Shown here: piece by piece, positions 11,070 through 21,959 of the stretch | Numbering within the stretch: the stretch's first letter is position 1 | Layout: the number at the start of each line of letters is the position of its first letter | DNA from: Nothopassalora personata | Taxonomy: Eukaryota; Ascomycota; Dothideomycetes; Mycosphaerellales; Mycosphaerellaceae | Reading direction: 5' to 3' | Length of the DNA stretch: 64,000 nucleotides | Assembly: GCA_033816765.1 (NCBI GenBank) | Contig: CM066292.1 | Coordinates: 1-64,000, forward strand | The notes under the pieces: generated by a model | What the model saw: the letters and a program-made list of their open reading frames with translations, nothing else | Told to the model about the DNA's origin: nothing | Databases searched by the model: none | Position numbers and translations under genes: made by a program

Positions 11070-12700
11070 CTAAACTAGGCGGCAATAATAACAATAAGGG
11101 TTATAAGTATATAAATTATAGATACTATAGTCTAGGACCCTAGGATAGTAATTATTACATTTAGAAGACTATAAACTTATTATAAGGCTAGAGAATAACT
11201 AAAGAACGACCCGATAATATTCGGCTTTATTTATATAGATTAGGCCGTAGTAATAATAATAATAAGGGTTATAAGTATATAAACTATAGGGACTATAGTC
11301 TAATACTATAGGATGGTACTTAGTGCGTTTATAGGACTATACACTTATTATAAGCGCGGATAATAACTAGAGAAAAATCTACTACTATTCGGCAATAACG
11401 GTATATTAATACTTCTACGCGTACTATAGACGTATAACTTTTAGTATACGTAGTTTAGGGCGATAGAAATACGTATAAGAAGAATCGTAGGATCTTTACC
11501 TACGTTAAGGCTATTATATAACTAGAGAGCGACCTAATACTATTTAGCTTTATCTACCCGCATTGGGCGGCAATAATAATAACGAGGCTTATAAGTATAT
11601 AAACTGTAGGAACTACAATCTAGTACCCTAGGATAGTTATTATTACGTTTATAAGACTATACACTTATTAGAAGGGCGGAAAATTACAATTGAACGTATT
11701 AGGACCGTAAGGCTTTACTTAACTAGATTAGGCAATAATAACGGTAACGAGGATTTACGAGTATATAAACCGTAGGAACTCTAATCTAGTACCCTAGGCT
11801 AGTAATTATTACATTTATAAGACTATATACTTATTATAAGAGCGGATAATAACAGTTAAACGTACCGGGACCGTAAGGCTTTATAGGACTAAATTAGGCT
11901 ATAATAATGGTAACGAGGGTTACGAGTATATAAATTGTAGGAACTATAGTCTAGTACTATAGGATATTAATTGTTACGTCTATAAGACTATATACTTACT
12001 ATAAGGCCTGAGAGTAACTAGAGCATAATGTAATACTATTTAGCAATTATAGTATATTAGTACTTCTACGTATACTATAGACGTATAACTCTCGGTATAC
12101 GTAGTTTAGTATAATATAAATGCGTATAAGAAAAATCGTAGGGTATTTACATACATCTAGACTATTATATATAAGATACAAGCGCTAGCTAATAGGGCGC
12201 TAAAAATAGACTTTAAACTAATTAGACTACGCGAACTAGTAATAACGGTATTAATATTTCTACGTATACTATAGACGTATAACTTTTAGTATACTTAGTT
12301 TAGAGTAATATAAATACGTATAAGAACAATCGTAGGATAATTATCTACATTTAGGCTATTATATATTAGGCGGAAGCGCTAGCTAATAGGGCGCTAAGAC
12401 TAAAATTTAAACTAATTAGACTGTATAAACTAGTAATAACGATATAACGATATATTGACACTTTAACGTGTACTATAGTTTAACGCGTACTATAGTATAT
12501 AACTTTTAGTATACGTAGTTTAGAGTAATATAAATACATATAAGAAAAATCGTAGCTTTATCTATCTAGATTAGGTGGCGACGATAACGACTAAGGTTAC
12601 GACTATATAACTTACGCGTATAGCTATCTACTACTATAGGATAATATCTATTACGATAGTAGGACTATACACCTATTACGAGGACGGAAAATAATTGTTA
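11070..12700 (-). repeat. inverted copy of the ~168-bp array plus a second ~190-bp tandem repeat
   Basis: The reverse complement of the left array unit is found near 11,070-11,200, 11,245-11,370, 11,565-11,690, 11,730-11,850, 11,900-12,020 and 12,575-12,695. Interleaved is another repeat whose core is TACTATAGACGTATAACTTT followed by a TATACGTAGTTTAG block, near 11,400-11,535, 12,050-12,230, 12,240-12,430 and 12,440-12,560. Confidence 0.75.
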
Positions 12701-12939
12701 ATAGAAACTAATCTACGTATTTCGTATAATATTACTAAGTATTATATATTAATACCTTACCTATACTCTTTTATAATTGTTTCGGGTATCCTAGGTCGTA
12801 TATACAACTATTATATACTAATATAGAGTTATATAATAAAAAGGATTTATAGTGTAGAAACTATAGTATTAGGGTTGGAAAGTAGGGTAAATCCTAGACA
12901 TCCTATTAGTTAAGAAAAGTCCACCGTAAACTTTAGTAA

Positions 12940-13729
12940 CCTAAACTTAGGTCTACTAACTACCCTATATAGACCTAAATAGGTTATAGCGGTATAGAGC
13001 AGTGCTTACGTAAGGAGGAGTATTCACCGGTTCTAGGATTATATAATAATTGCGTAGTATCTAGATAAGTAGGATAATTTATAATCTTAAACACCTATAC
13101 CCTCTATTTAAGAGGTATAAATTGAATACTATCTCTATAGTACTTAACTACATAGTATATATCTTAGTATTAATACTAGGTACTACTATATTATCTAAAT
13201 ATCTAATAAAGCTAAATAAAATTAAAGTAAAATAGTATTACGGTTAGAACTAGAGGGCTATATAAGATAGGATATAAGAAGAGAATCTAAGGAATAAGGA
13301 CTAATTACTAAAATAGACAGAGGGTCTATAGGCCTAGTTATATATACGACTACAAGTATCGTATATAGTTATAGACGACTATAGTACTATTGTATAGTTA
13401 ACTATAACTATGCAACTAGACGACTAGAAGTATGGACGTTCGGTTAGATACTATAAGCTAGTATAAGAATCTTCTATATATTTAGAAACGCTAATAATCC
13501 CTTATAGTCTCGACGTATCCAAGTTATATTATAAACTTACTAATTAGAATACGACTATTTCCTTAGTAAATTACCTACCTTACCCTATTATCTACGTACT
13601 CTCTAAAGAAGCCTAATCTAAGTAACGTAAGTAGTCTCTTATAGAGGTAGTTACTAAATAACGTTTATAATAGTTAGACCTAGAGGATCCCTCTAGGTCT
13701 AGGTTAATATAGTCTATTAGTCGTTAATA
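12940..13729 (-). repeat. right inverted terminal repeat, split by a solo LTR
   Basis: The segments 12,940-13,235 and 13,670-13,729 together are the reverse complement of the left terminal repeat. In the left arm these parts are contiguous near 6,447, which shows that 13,236-13,669 was inserted later. Confidence 0.75.
13236..13669 (+). repeat. solo LTR inserted in the right TIR
   Basis: About 430 bp begin TATTACGG (a RIP-altered TGTTACGG) and end GTTTATA (a RIP-altered CA end). The flanks carry the short direct repeat (A)ATAG at 13,231-13,235 and 13,669-13,673. The inserted DNA is absent from the corresponding point of the left arm. Parts of it align with the 3' LTR at 5,520-5,919, so it comes from a related Gypsy family. 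Confidence 0.7.
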
Positions 13730-14282
13730 TATCCTCCCCTATTATAAACCTATCCTTAGGTTCTAAAGTTATAAGCTACCATTACGCGTAGCTTAGCTAC
13801 TTACTCTAAGCCAAGGTATTAGTATATAATAGTAATGTACAATATAATATATTACTTATTGTTTTAGAGGATGAGTAAGAGTACTAGGTAAGTATTTCCT
13901 TAGTTTATATTGTATTGCGTTACGTTATGTTACGTTACGTGTATATTGTTCCCTCTATAGCTTAATCTAGAGTATACTACCGTTCTTAATTATATAGCTT
14001 ATACAACATTATACTAGTTTCGGAGTCTACTACGTAAGTAAGGTTATAGCCTATAGTAGTATTTAGTAAAGGTAGTTCTTTATAGTCTAATAGGTAGTAA
14101 ATCTATCGTAGTATAGAAGGTCCGTACCCCTCTAAGTTATAGCCTCTACGCGCTAATATAAGGTTACCTCTAGCGATATAGGATATATTAAACAATCCTA
14201 GAGGACGCGGTACTCGTAGTAGCGGTAACCGTAAACTAGCTTTAGAGTATTTCTCTCTAGACTCTTCTATAAAGGATATAGA
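13730..14282. other. RIP-affected DNA, no gene seen
   Basis: AT-rich, TpA-rich sequence with stops in all frames. A run of TTACGTTACG-like repeats sits near 13,915-13,945. Nothing else was recognised. Confidence 0.6.
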
Positions 14283-14575
14283 ATAGATGTTCTATCTTAC
14301 GCTTATAAGCCTCTAGATACCGGGGAGAAGGTAACGTCCAAAACGCGATAGCGGCTTGAGGTGTTCTTACTCTTACAAACTTCGATGTATATAGAAGGTA
14401 AGCTCTAAACCGTAGTTGCGGCTTGAAGTGGTCTTGCGCTTACAAACTTATATGTACATAGAAGGTGAGGTCCAAACCGCGATCGCGGCTTGAAGTGCAC
14501 CTGCGCTTCTAACTAAACCTCTAGACACGGAGAGGAAGGTGAGCTCCAAACCGCGATCGCGGCTTGCAGTGCTCT
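14283..14575. repeat. ~67-74-bp imperfect tandem repeat at the RIP/gene boundary
   Basis: The marker GCGGCTTG recurs at 14,351, 14,418, 14,485 and 14,559, and each copy shares the preceding GAGAAGGTgAGCTCCAAA-type block. A partial further copy precedes the first. Left copies carry more C-to-T and G-to-A changes than right copies (for example CTTACTCTTAC on the left and CTTGCGCTTG on the right), so the array records mutation fading toward the gene. Confidence 0.75.
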
Positions 14576-14900
14576 TGCGCTTGAAGATCTCCCTGGCTGT
14601 TTGGTCGTACAAGCGCTCCATGTCCATTCGGCTGATGCGCATGCTCTTGCGAAGGCTGAAACGCGCGGAAACTATGCCCTGGCTCTCGACGAAAGTGCGG
14701 AGAGCCAAAGACTCCTTCTCTTTGCGGCTCTGAACCTATGCACGCTGGCTCCCCAAACATGCCAGGTCGTGGAGGACTGGAGTTCTTCATGTATCTGTCC
14801 CCAGCCTCGCGCATACTAGACGATCGAGCTCTTCCTGGAGATGGTGGTTGCATCGATCGTGGTGTCAACGCTGGTGCGACTGCGGTCCTCATAGAAGTAG

Positions 14901-15751
14901 ATGGTATACTTGCGTAAAAAGCTCAAGCCCAGCGACACTATCGACAAAGTCAAGTCCAAGGTCCAGAACAAGGAAGGCATCCCATCCCACCAGTCCAGCG
15001 GCGTCTCATCCTCACTGGCACCTCGTCCGCCTCCAAAATCATCGTCTCGCATCGGTGCTGGTATGCAAATCATGGCTCGTTTCCAGCACGAGCAGGTTCG
15101 GGAGCAAGTTCTTGGTCTCCTAAGCACCAAGTCGAGCGACCAAGCTCGTATTCAGTTTATCCGGACCTTCTTCGAGAACAACGTCGAGCAGTCGCAAGAG
15201 CGTGCGTTGAGCATTCTGTACCTTTGGGAATGGCTGGAGCAGCACTCCCCAGTCACAGCAGACGAGATGAATTCGAGATTCTATAGCCTACAGAATTTCG
15301 TCAGCCTAGGACGCAACACGGTCACAGCTATTTCGACGAAAGTCAATGGCATCTCTCAGCGCTGGCCAGAGTGGACTTGGAACCTGCGGGAGCATACTCC
15401 TGTCTATACTGGCAAGATGGTGGACAGCCTTGTGAAGCTAAGCCACTTGATCAGAGACCGAGAAGACGACCGACGAAGAGCTCCACTCCTCCTCCGGGAT
15501 ACTGTCGTCAACCGCCTTCGGGCTCGAGGAAATGCTGGCAACCGAGAAGCAGCGTCGAAGCTGCAGACTGCCGACATCGAGGCTGTCTGGCGCCGCTTTG
15601 GGGGCAAGACTCGCGCTGAGACTGCTGCCGAAGCCCTCCTCGCCGCCCATCAGGAGGACTCTCCCTCGCCCTCATCCCCCATCGAGCTGGGTCGTGCTGG
15701 TCCCGCGAATCCTGACGCCGCTTTCTCCTCTCCCTCGTTCGCTCCTGGTGC

Positions 15752-15849
<98 letters not shown>

Positions 15850-16202
15850 TTGAGTCAAGTCTTGCGGGTCCTGCTGCTGTAGATAGGCCCCGCAAAGCTG
15901 CACAGCAGCTCGAAGATGGTCACTACAAGGGCCAACAAGCACCAACTGCGCGTCCTGCGAAGAGGAAGAAGAAGAGCGAATCACCGCCACCACCACCACC
16001 ACCATCGTCACCTCCGCCATCACAACCACCACCACAAGCTCCCACATGGAACTTGGCCGAGACCTTCGCGGCTCAGCGCCGCCACGACGAAGCCCGTCTG
16101 GTCGCCGCCACAACCGACGCAGAACGACAGGCCGCAAGAGCCAACCTTGAAGCCACCATAGCGTGGCAGGCCGCCATGCCACCGCACTTTCGCGGCGGCT
16201 GA
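14901..16202 (+). CDS. hypothetical protein with N-terminal ubiquitin-like segment and (Pro-Glu)n tract
   Basis: An intact 433-codon frame in normal GC sequence next to the RIP zone. Residues about 8-31 (LKPSDTIDKVKSKVQNKEGI...) closely match the internal part of ubiquitin (roughly ubiquitin residues 17-40), but the first strands and the C-terminal half of ubiquitin are missing. Residues ~55-240 are a helical domain of unknown family (WLEQHSP, WPEWTWNLREHTP). Then come a pure Pro-Glu repeat (~284-316), a KRKKK basic patch, a poly-Pro run and an Ala-rich tail ending FRGG. The start at 14,901 is the first in-frame Met before the ubiquitin-like part; an upstream exon or a start at Met55 are alternatives. 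The function is unknown; the ubiquitin match suggests origin by fusion with a polyubiquitin fragment. Confidence 0.6.
15753..15848 (+). repeat. CCTGAG hexanucleotide microsatellite, 16 copies
   Basis: A perfect run of CCTGAG encodes alternating Pro and Glu within the 433-codon gene. Being a multiple of three, length changes keep the frame. The array is uninterrupted until TTGAG at its end, so it is likely young and variable in copy number. Confidence 0.95.
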
Positions 16203-16403
16203 AGAGAGCCACTTGACTTGACATACCACAGGTTGAAGGTCAGCCTCACATGACGGAAAACCTTTCACAGATGGAAAAACTGTACAAAGCCACCCCTGCG
16301 AAGGTACTCGCACCGTGAAGTGGTGTAGGGGCTTGAGGATTGGTTTGACGAGTGATGTCCAGCTGGTCGGACTAAGACGAGTACGTGATAGAACTCCTGC
16401 GGA

Positions 16404-17100
16404 GGTGATTGCCGGTGGTGGTATGGCTTGATTGCGATCTATGTCAAGCTGCTGTGTTTAGAGGAGATCTTCTAGGTAGGCATCTTCGTTTAGACGCATC
16501 TCAAGCTGCTATGTTCAGAGGAGATCTCTCAGCGAGGCATTTTGATTGCGATCCATTTCAAACTCCTGTGTCCAGAGGAGATCTTTCATCCAGGCTTCTT
16601 GATGGCGATCCGTCTTAAGCTGATGTCCCTAGAGGATATCTCTTCCAGCCAGGAATGCCGATTGCGATCTATTTCAAACTGCTGCCTCCGGAGGAGATCT
16701 ATTAGTCAGGCAACCTGATCACGATCCATCTCAAGCTACTCTGCCCAGAGGAGATCTCTTCCAGCTAGGAGTGTTGATTACGATCCACTTCAAACTGCTG
16801 CATCCAGAGGAGATCTGTTCCAGCCAGGCAAGTTGATTGCGATCAATTTCGAACTGCTGCATCCAGAGGAGATCTGTTCCAGCCAGGCAAGTTGATTGCG
16901 ATCAATTTCGAACTGCTGTATCTAGACAAGATTCTTCAGCTAGGTATCTTGACTGCCGTCTATCCTAAGATGATGTATCCAGAGGAGATCTTCTAGCAAG
17001 GCATCTTGATTGCGATCCATCTCAAGCTCTTGTGTCTAGGGGAGATCTCTTCCAGCCAGGCAAGTTGATTGCGATCCATTTCAAACTGCTGTATCTAGGG
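16404..17100. repeat. ~58-bp minisatellite, about 11-12 copies
   Basis: A unit containing CAGAGGAGATCT, TCCAGCCAGGCA and TTGATTGCGATCCATTTCAA, then an AACTGCTG block, repeats every ~58 bp. GAGATCT-like cores lie near 16,461, 16,518, 16,575, 16,634, 16,692, 16,747, 16,806, 16,864, 16,980 and 17,039. Two central copies (about 16,795-16,915) are nearly identical. Because 58 is not a multiple of three, the small open frames here are not repeat proteins. Confidence 0.9.
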
Positions 17101-17548
17101 TATCACCCAGCTTTTCCGCGCACATATACGGCGGAAAGGAACGATATCAAATGTCGCCGCCGATTGCTCCGCGCCGTACTTTGTCTCTATGCAGCTGAAC
17201 CCTGTTCACATCTCGTCCAGTCGCTCTGTCACCCGAGAAATCAGCTTGCACGCCGCCATTTCTACGAGTGCTTGTTCATGCGGTCATTGGCGACCGACGA
17301 GGCATTCACATGACATCTTGATGGGCCGCCAAGCCTTTGCCGAAAGGTCTTCCTTCTCGCTTCACTAGTCTCCTGTCACGACGTGTGTGCGAAGTTCGGG
17401 GCGGGGAAGGGAAACCGCCATCTGTTCCTGCCTGCTAGGAGGCACAACATCCATCCTTGGCCACGTTACAGGTACGACGCGACTGCCACACTGTAGGTCG
17501 TGATCACCGGTGCCGCCGCCGGCTACAACCGTGCTTGAAACCACGGCA
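17101..17548. other. normal-composition spacer between minisatellite and TIR transposon
   Basis: GC-balanced DNA. Short open frames occur (for example up to 17,313), but none has protein-like features. Confidence 0.5.
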
Positions 17549-17571
17549 GTGGCCTAGGCTTACAAAACCGG
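17549..17571 (+). repeat. left terminal inverted repeat
   Basis: Twenty-three bases are identical to the reverse complement of 29,675-29,697. Similarity continues weakly inward (GTAAATACCCGCATTC versus GCAATTACGCTTATTC). Confidence 0.9.
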
Positions 17572-18099
17572 TAAATACCCGCATTCAAAATTCGTAATCC
17601 TCCATCCTTATTATTATAGACTCGCTATTTGTCTTATAGACTTACTATTTGTCTATTAGCATACTCACTATATATAATACTTCGTCTAGCGATCGATCTA
17701 GAGCCCTTTTATATCGATATCGAGCTATAGACTGCCGCTAGATTTATATAGGCAGCTATTTAAGACAACCTCTTTAATCTCTACGGTATTCGAATTAGCT
17801 AACGGACCCTCCGCTAGCGACTCGTAGAGTAGCGAGGGACTCGCGAGGATAATTAGGCTTATAATTAGACTCGCTAGCCCGAGCTACGCTAGCGAGTCGA
17901 GGAACTGTTCTAGAAATATAGCCTCGACGATAGCGAGCTTATACTATCCTCCGCCTCGATAGATTTAACCTTACCCTTCGCTAGTATTAAGAGCTATAAA
18001 GAGGTATTAGATTAAAGCGTAGTCTTAGTAAAGAATAAGCTCTAGCTATAGAGCCTAAGATATAGCGAGTCCTTTAAGAAGTTATAAGTAGTAGCTATT

Positions 18100-18322
18100 A
18101 GTAAGACTATAGCTATCGTAAGCTAGTAAGAGAGCTACGTAAGAGTTATTATATTATTAGACGGTAGGATAGACTTAGTGTCTATAGACTTATAGACTAG
18201 ACTCGCTAACTTTATTAGCGACCGTATTAGGATACTCGCTCGTATAATTAACCCTATCCCTTTTATCTCTCGTAATCCTATAATACGAGACCTTATAACA
18301 CTACGGTATACGAGGCTAAAAG
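18100..18322 (+). pseudogene. integrase-core transposase-like gene, 5' fragment
   Basis: The plus frame before the Copia insertion reads as protein (…LANFISDRIRILARIINPIPF…, then RNPIIRDLITLRYTRLK) with TAG stops. It runs in the same phase as the fragment after the Copia element once the AAAAG duplication is removed. The upstream limit is uncertain because frames before about 18,100 are badly broken. Confidence 0.5.
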
Positions 18323-18528
18323 TGTCACGATCCAAGCGTGTACCGGCGCTGTAGCCTAATCAAACCTAAGGCAGCAGCCGCTAAGAATTAGGTAACATTA
18401 ATTAGTCACCTACAGCCTTTTCACAAGCAGCCCCTTCAATTCTAGCTTAGACACATGTAATCTACTATCTGCTTTTAAAACACCTTTATGAGCCTATTTT
18501 ATAACTTCCAACCACTTGTAACGTAATA
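18323..18528 (+). repeat. Copia 5' LTR
   Basis: Pairs with the 3' LTR along its whole 206-bp length. The next bases (GTTATGAGCCCGAC) occupy the primer-binding position, though the primer tRNA was not identified. Confidence 0.92.
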
Positions 18529-18779
18529 GTTATGAGCCCGACAGGCGCTTACTAACGTTCGCTACACAAAACGAAGCCCTAGAGCAGATTTTGCATCGTC
18601 ATTAAAAACTAGTAGGATCCATCATTATCCCATTAATAACCATTACATAGCAGTACAGTAACCCTAGTAGACCTATAGGAACTTTCATTAGGCCCATTAA
18701 CACCGTTATAGCGACTACCGAGACACCCGGTAGTACCGGTGCTTTGCCGCACGCTACTATCGTTCTTAAGAGTCATAAC

Positions 18780-19900
18780 TAATAGGACAAGTTTAACCGT
18801 TAGTTAGAGCTCTACGCTAAGTCTCTAAACATCTAGAAGTATATAGATCCGAACGACACTATCGCCGAGCTAGTAGAGCCGGTGTTCTTAACGTTCGAAC
18901 AGATCCAATTAGCATACACTACTAAAGACGCTACGGCGGTAGATAAAGAGCTTATTAAGCTCCGTTAGTCGGACGCTAAGCGTAGGTAGCGGATGTATAA
19001 CATCTTTACCGTAGCAAGGTCCAAACTGGTTACCTACCTAATCCGTACTACCACGGAGCTAGGCTAAGAGCTTATATATAGGAAACGTACTCTTAGAGGT
19101 AAGTACTAGGCTCTAAAGACACAGTATAGACTAGACGACATACTACGTAAGCGATAACTTACACTAGAGCTAAATAGGCTTTAGAAGAGCTAAGCCCGAA
19201 GGATTAACGACTAGTGCTTAGACTAGCTAGTGTTATAGACTAAGATGCTAGATTGCAACTACGCTAAGTACGGAGACCTAGTACGACACTTCTTGCTCGT
19301 AATACAGTAGAAGTAAGCTCCTACCTATAGAGCATCACTATATAACGAGTAGAAGCGTAACAAGCTCTCTCTTAGTAAACTTACTAAGCGATACCTCGAA
19401 TGGATACGCGATACTACCCTAGTTACTAACAGCGGTCAATTAGTCTTTATAACCTTCGTAGGCGAGCTATTAGCCGAACACGATCCTCTAGAAGTCCTAC
19501 CGACCCCAGCACCTATAGTAGGCATAGGGGGTAGGAACAATAATAACACGCGTAGCCGTAGCCGCGGCGACAAGAGCCGTAACTGTAGCAATAAGGATAA
19601 CAAGAGTAGTAATAAGCTAAGCGGCTACTAGAACATTACCGGCGAGCCTAAGGAGAGTTGTCATAAGAACCTCTATTTATACGATGTAGTCAACCCTAAG
19701 AAGCGTCTATTAAAGGATTAGCGCTCTAAGCAGTAGAAGAAGTGCTAGAAGTACTTTATTAATTACTGCTTAGGCGATGATAGTAAACGCTTACTAGGCG
19801 TATTGAACCGTAATGGGCGCACGGATAAGGAACGAGATAAGGCAATTGCTAAGGGCAAGGCCGCACCGCACGGCTTTACTAGTCTCACTGTTCTTTCGAG
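18780..19900 (+). pseudogene. Copia gag region, degraded
   Basis: The plus frame around 18,990-19,240 gives gag-like helical protein (for example LVTYLIRTTTELG). Near 19,655-19,700 there is a Cys/His-containing segment (ESCHKNLYLYDVVNP) like the conserved C-terminal part of fungal Copia gag. Stops are TAG/TAA. The product would have formed the virus-like particle. Confidence 0.6.
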
Positions 19901-20519
19901 CTCGATAAGCTAATTAAGCTTTAACTTTAGGGATTGCTAGGTATACGACAACTGCTCGGACACCTATGTTATTAATTACTATAACTAGTAGGGCGTAGAA
20001 TTCATTATAGAGCGCCTAACCACATTATTCATCTAAGCCGGAACCACGACATTCCCTATTGCCGCATTAGGTAAGGTTCGCATAAAGATAGAGTGGATAC
20101 TATTTACCCTATTAGATGTAGCCTATTGCCTAGGCTTTCATGTGAACGTTATCTCCTACTTACGGATAGAGACGGCTAGACTTTAGTAGCACGGACGCAC
20201 CAATTTAGTCTATTACAATAATAAGAAATTGATAGACCTACACCGCCCTACTAGCACAATCCCCTTCTTTAAGGTAGTTACACCGCCTTAGTTAGAGATA
20301 GTCTACAAATAGCCATCGAGTAATAATGGGAGTATCCTACTAAAGATTACTAAGAAGTAGCGCACAGCGCACTTTATTAGTACAATTAGTAAGGGTAATA
20401 CTATCTAAACACCGCCTATTTAGGACTCTAACGGCGACCGTACCGTTATAGTAGTAATGAATAGTACAGGGGGTACTAAAGGTGCAGTAACGTCTAGTAG
20501 GACCCCCATTAAACACCGC

Positions 20520-21480
20520 AAGCTCTTAGGCCGCTAGTGGCACTAAATCTTCGGCCATATTGGCGCTAAACGCATTAACTAGCTTCCGTTTAGAGTTGAG
20601 GGGGTGGTTATTAACCCTAATGCACCTAAGGCACCCCTTACTGCACATCATAGAGCACATAGCCTAGCTAAGGTACATAAAGTGTTTAATAGGACTAAGC
20701 CAATTAGGGCAATAACTCCCTATAGGCATGTAGCTATAGATTTGGCTAAGTTCACACTAGTATATAATAGTAATCGTTACCTAGTTCATTTCTACGATTT
20801 AGATACCTATAGGTACTTTCAATTCACCATTAAGAATAGGGACCAACTATTAGTATTGGCTTACTTTAACAGCCTACTTAGCTTTATTAATTTCATTAGG
20901 CGTAGGTTTGTTTGCTTCTACAGCGATAATAAAGTAGCTATTAGTATAGCCTTCCGCTTAACTATTAATAACAATCAAATTGAGTGGCACAATACTGCTA
21001 ACTACGCGTCTAACTAGGACCTAGTAGAACGAGCGGGCGGCGTCATTATCACGATGTCTCGCACAATCCGCATTTATACTCGCCTACCTAAAAAGCTCTA
21101 GAATAAATGCATAGTAGCTGCCGTCTACATTCTCTAGCGGTCACTAATCTAATTAAAAGGCTAGAAGACTCCCTTCGAATTGGCAATAGGTAGGGTACTA
21201 AATGTAGGCTACATAGTAGTGTACGGCTGCCTAGCCTACGTGTATATTCATAGCACTACTCAACTAGGCAAGACTGAGAAGCTTAAAGAACGAGCACTTA
21301 TCGGATACCTTGTAGGCTACGACTCTACTAACATCTATAGGGTGTAGAACCTATCGAAAGATAGGGTCATGCGGGTAAAGGACGTCCTCTTTAATAAGAC
21401 TACGTTCTACGGCCTATCAATTCTTACTACTAGTTACTTAACCCCTATTAAGAACATCGCAACAGTAGAACCGGCTAAAG
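20520..21480 (+). pseudogene. Copia integrase, partly open
   Basis: The frame contains the pre-integrase GHIGAKRIN region near 20,560-20,580. A 137-codon open stretch follows at 20,604-21,017, with the integrase core (AIDLAKF, then FVCFYSDN). The C-terminal Copia signature GYLVGYDS is at about 21,303-21,326, before RVMRVKDVLF. Several in-frame TAG stops break it. The role was insertion of element cDNA. Confidence 0.8.
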
Positions 21481-21959
21481 AGCCTAAATAGTACTACGAC
21501 CTACATGTAGCTCACTATGAGTAGGACATAGTATAGGCCGAGGGGGTGGAGAAATAGGCTTAATAGCAGCCGCTCTATTAAAACCCTCGTTAACACGCCT
21601 ATTAACAATTACTACTTAGGCATAAACTACACTAGCTACAACACCGAGCGCTAGTAACATTTAACTAACCTAAAGGTAACAGCAGTTTCTAGCCACTTAA
21701 TTAGCCATTAACAAATAACGCTATAACTCCTACACTTTTACGAGACTAGGTCAAATCCGGGGTCGAACTAGCGACTAATGAGAGTATAGAGAACTCTAAC
21801 TATAACAACAACGCGGTAAACAACAGTAACGCGTCTAAACAACAGTACATTAACACACTGCAATAGCAGTTAATAGATGCCCTTATAGAGGAAGATCGTA
21901 AGGAGCTTATAGTAGATGCTTCGACAACTTTAAATGTCGCTACCGCTCCGCCTATAATC

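Larger units (their letters stand above)
6391..13729. mobile_element. large element with long inverted terminal repeats and internal tandem arrays, family unknown
   Basis: The left end (about 6,391-6,745) reappears in reverse complement at the right end (about 12,940-13,235 plus 13,670-13,729, split by a solo LTR), giving inverted terminal repeats of about 350 bp. Inside, a ~168-bp tandem repeat array on the left (8,170-8,990) is mirrored in opposite orientation on the right (11,070-12,700). Two coding remnants are visible, one per strand (about 7,480-7,880 plus and 10,085-10,440 minus). The whole unit is heavily RIP-mutated. Long TIRs with subterminal arrays suggest a DNA transposon, but no transposase motif was recognised and no clear target duplication was found. 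It could also be two inverted copies of a repeat-rich element. Confidence 0.6.

Noticed and set aside
15508..16224. 238-codon minus-strand open frame over the 433-codon gene
   Set aside because: It is Arg/Ser/Gln-rich and mirrors the hexamer array as Ala-Gln repeats. The plus frame has the ubiquitin match and coherent helical sequence, so this is a shadow.
16409..16618. 69-codon frame that looks like a repeat protein
   Set aside because: It comes from the 58-bp minisatellite, whose period is not a multiple of three, so repeats cannot stay in frame.
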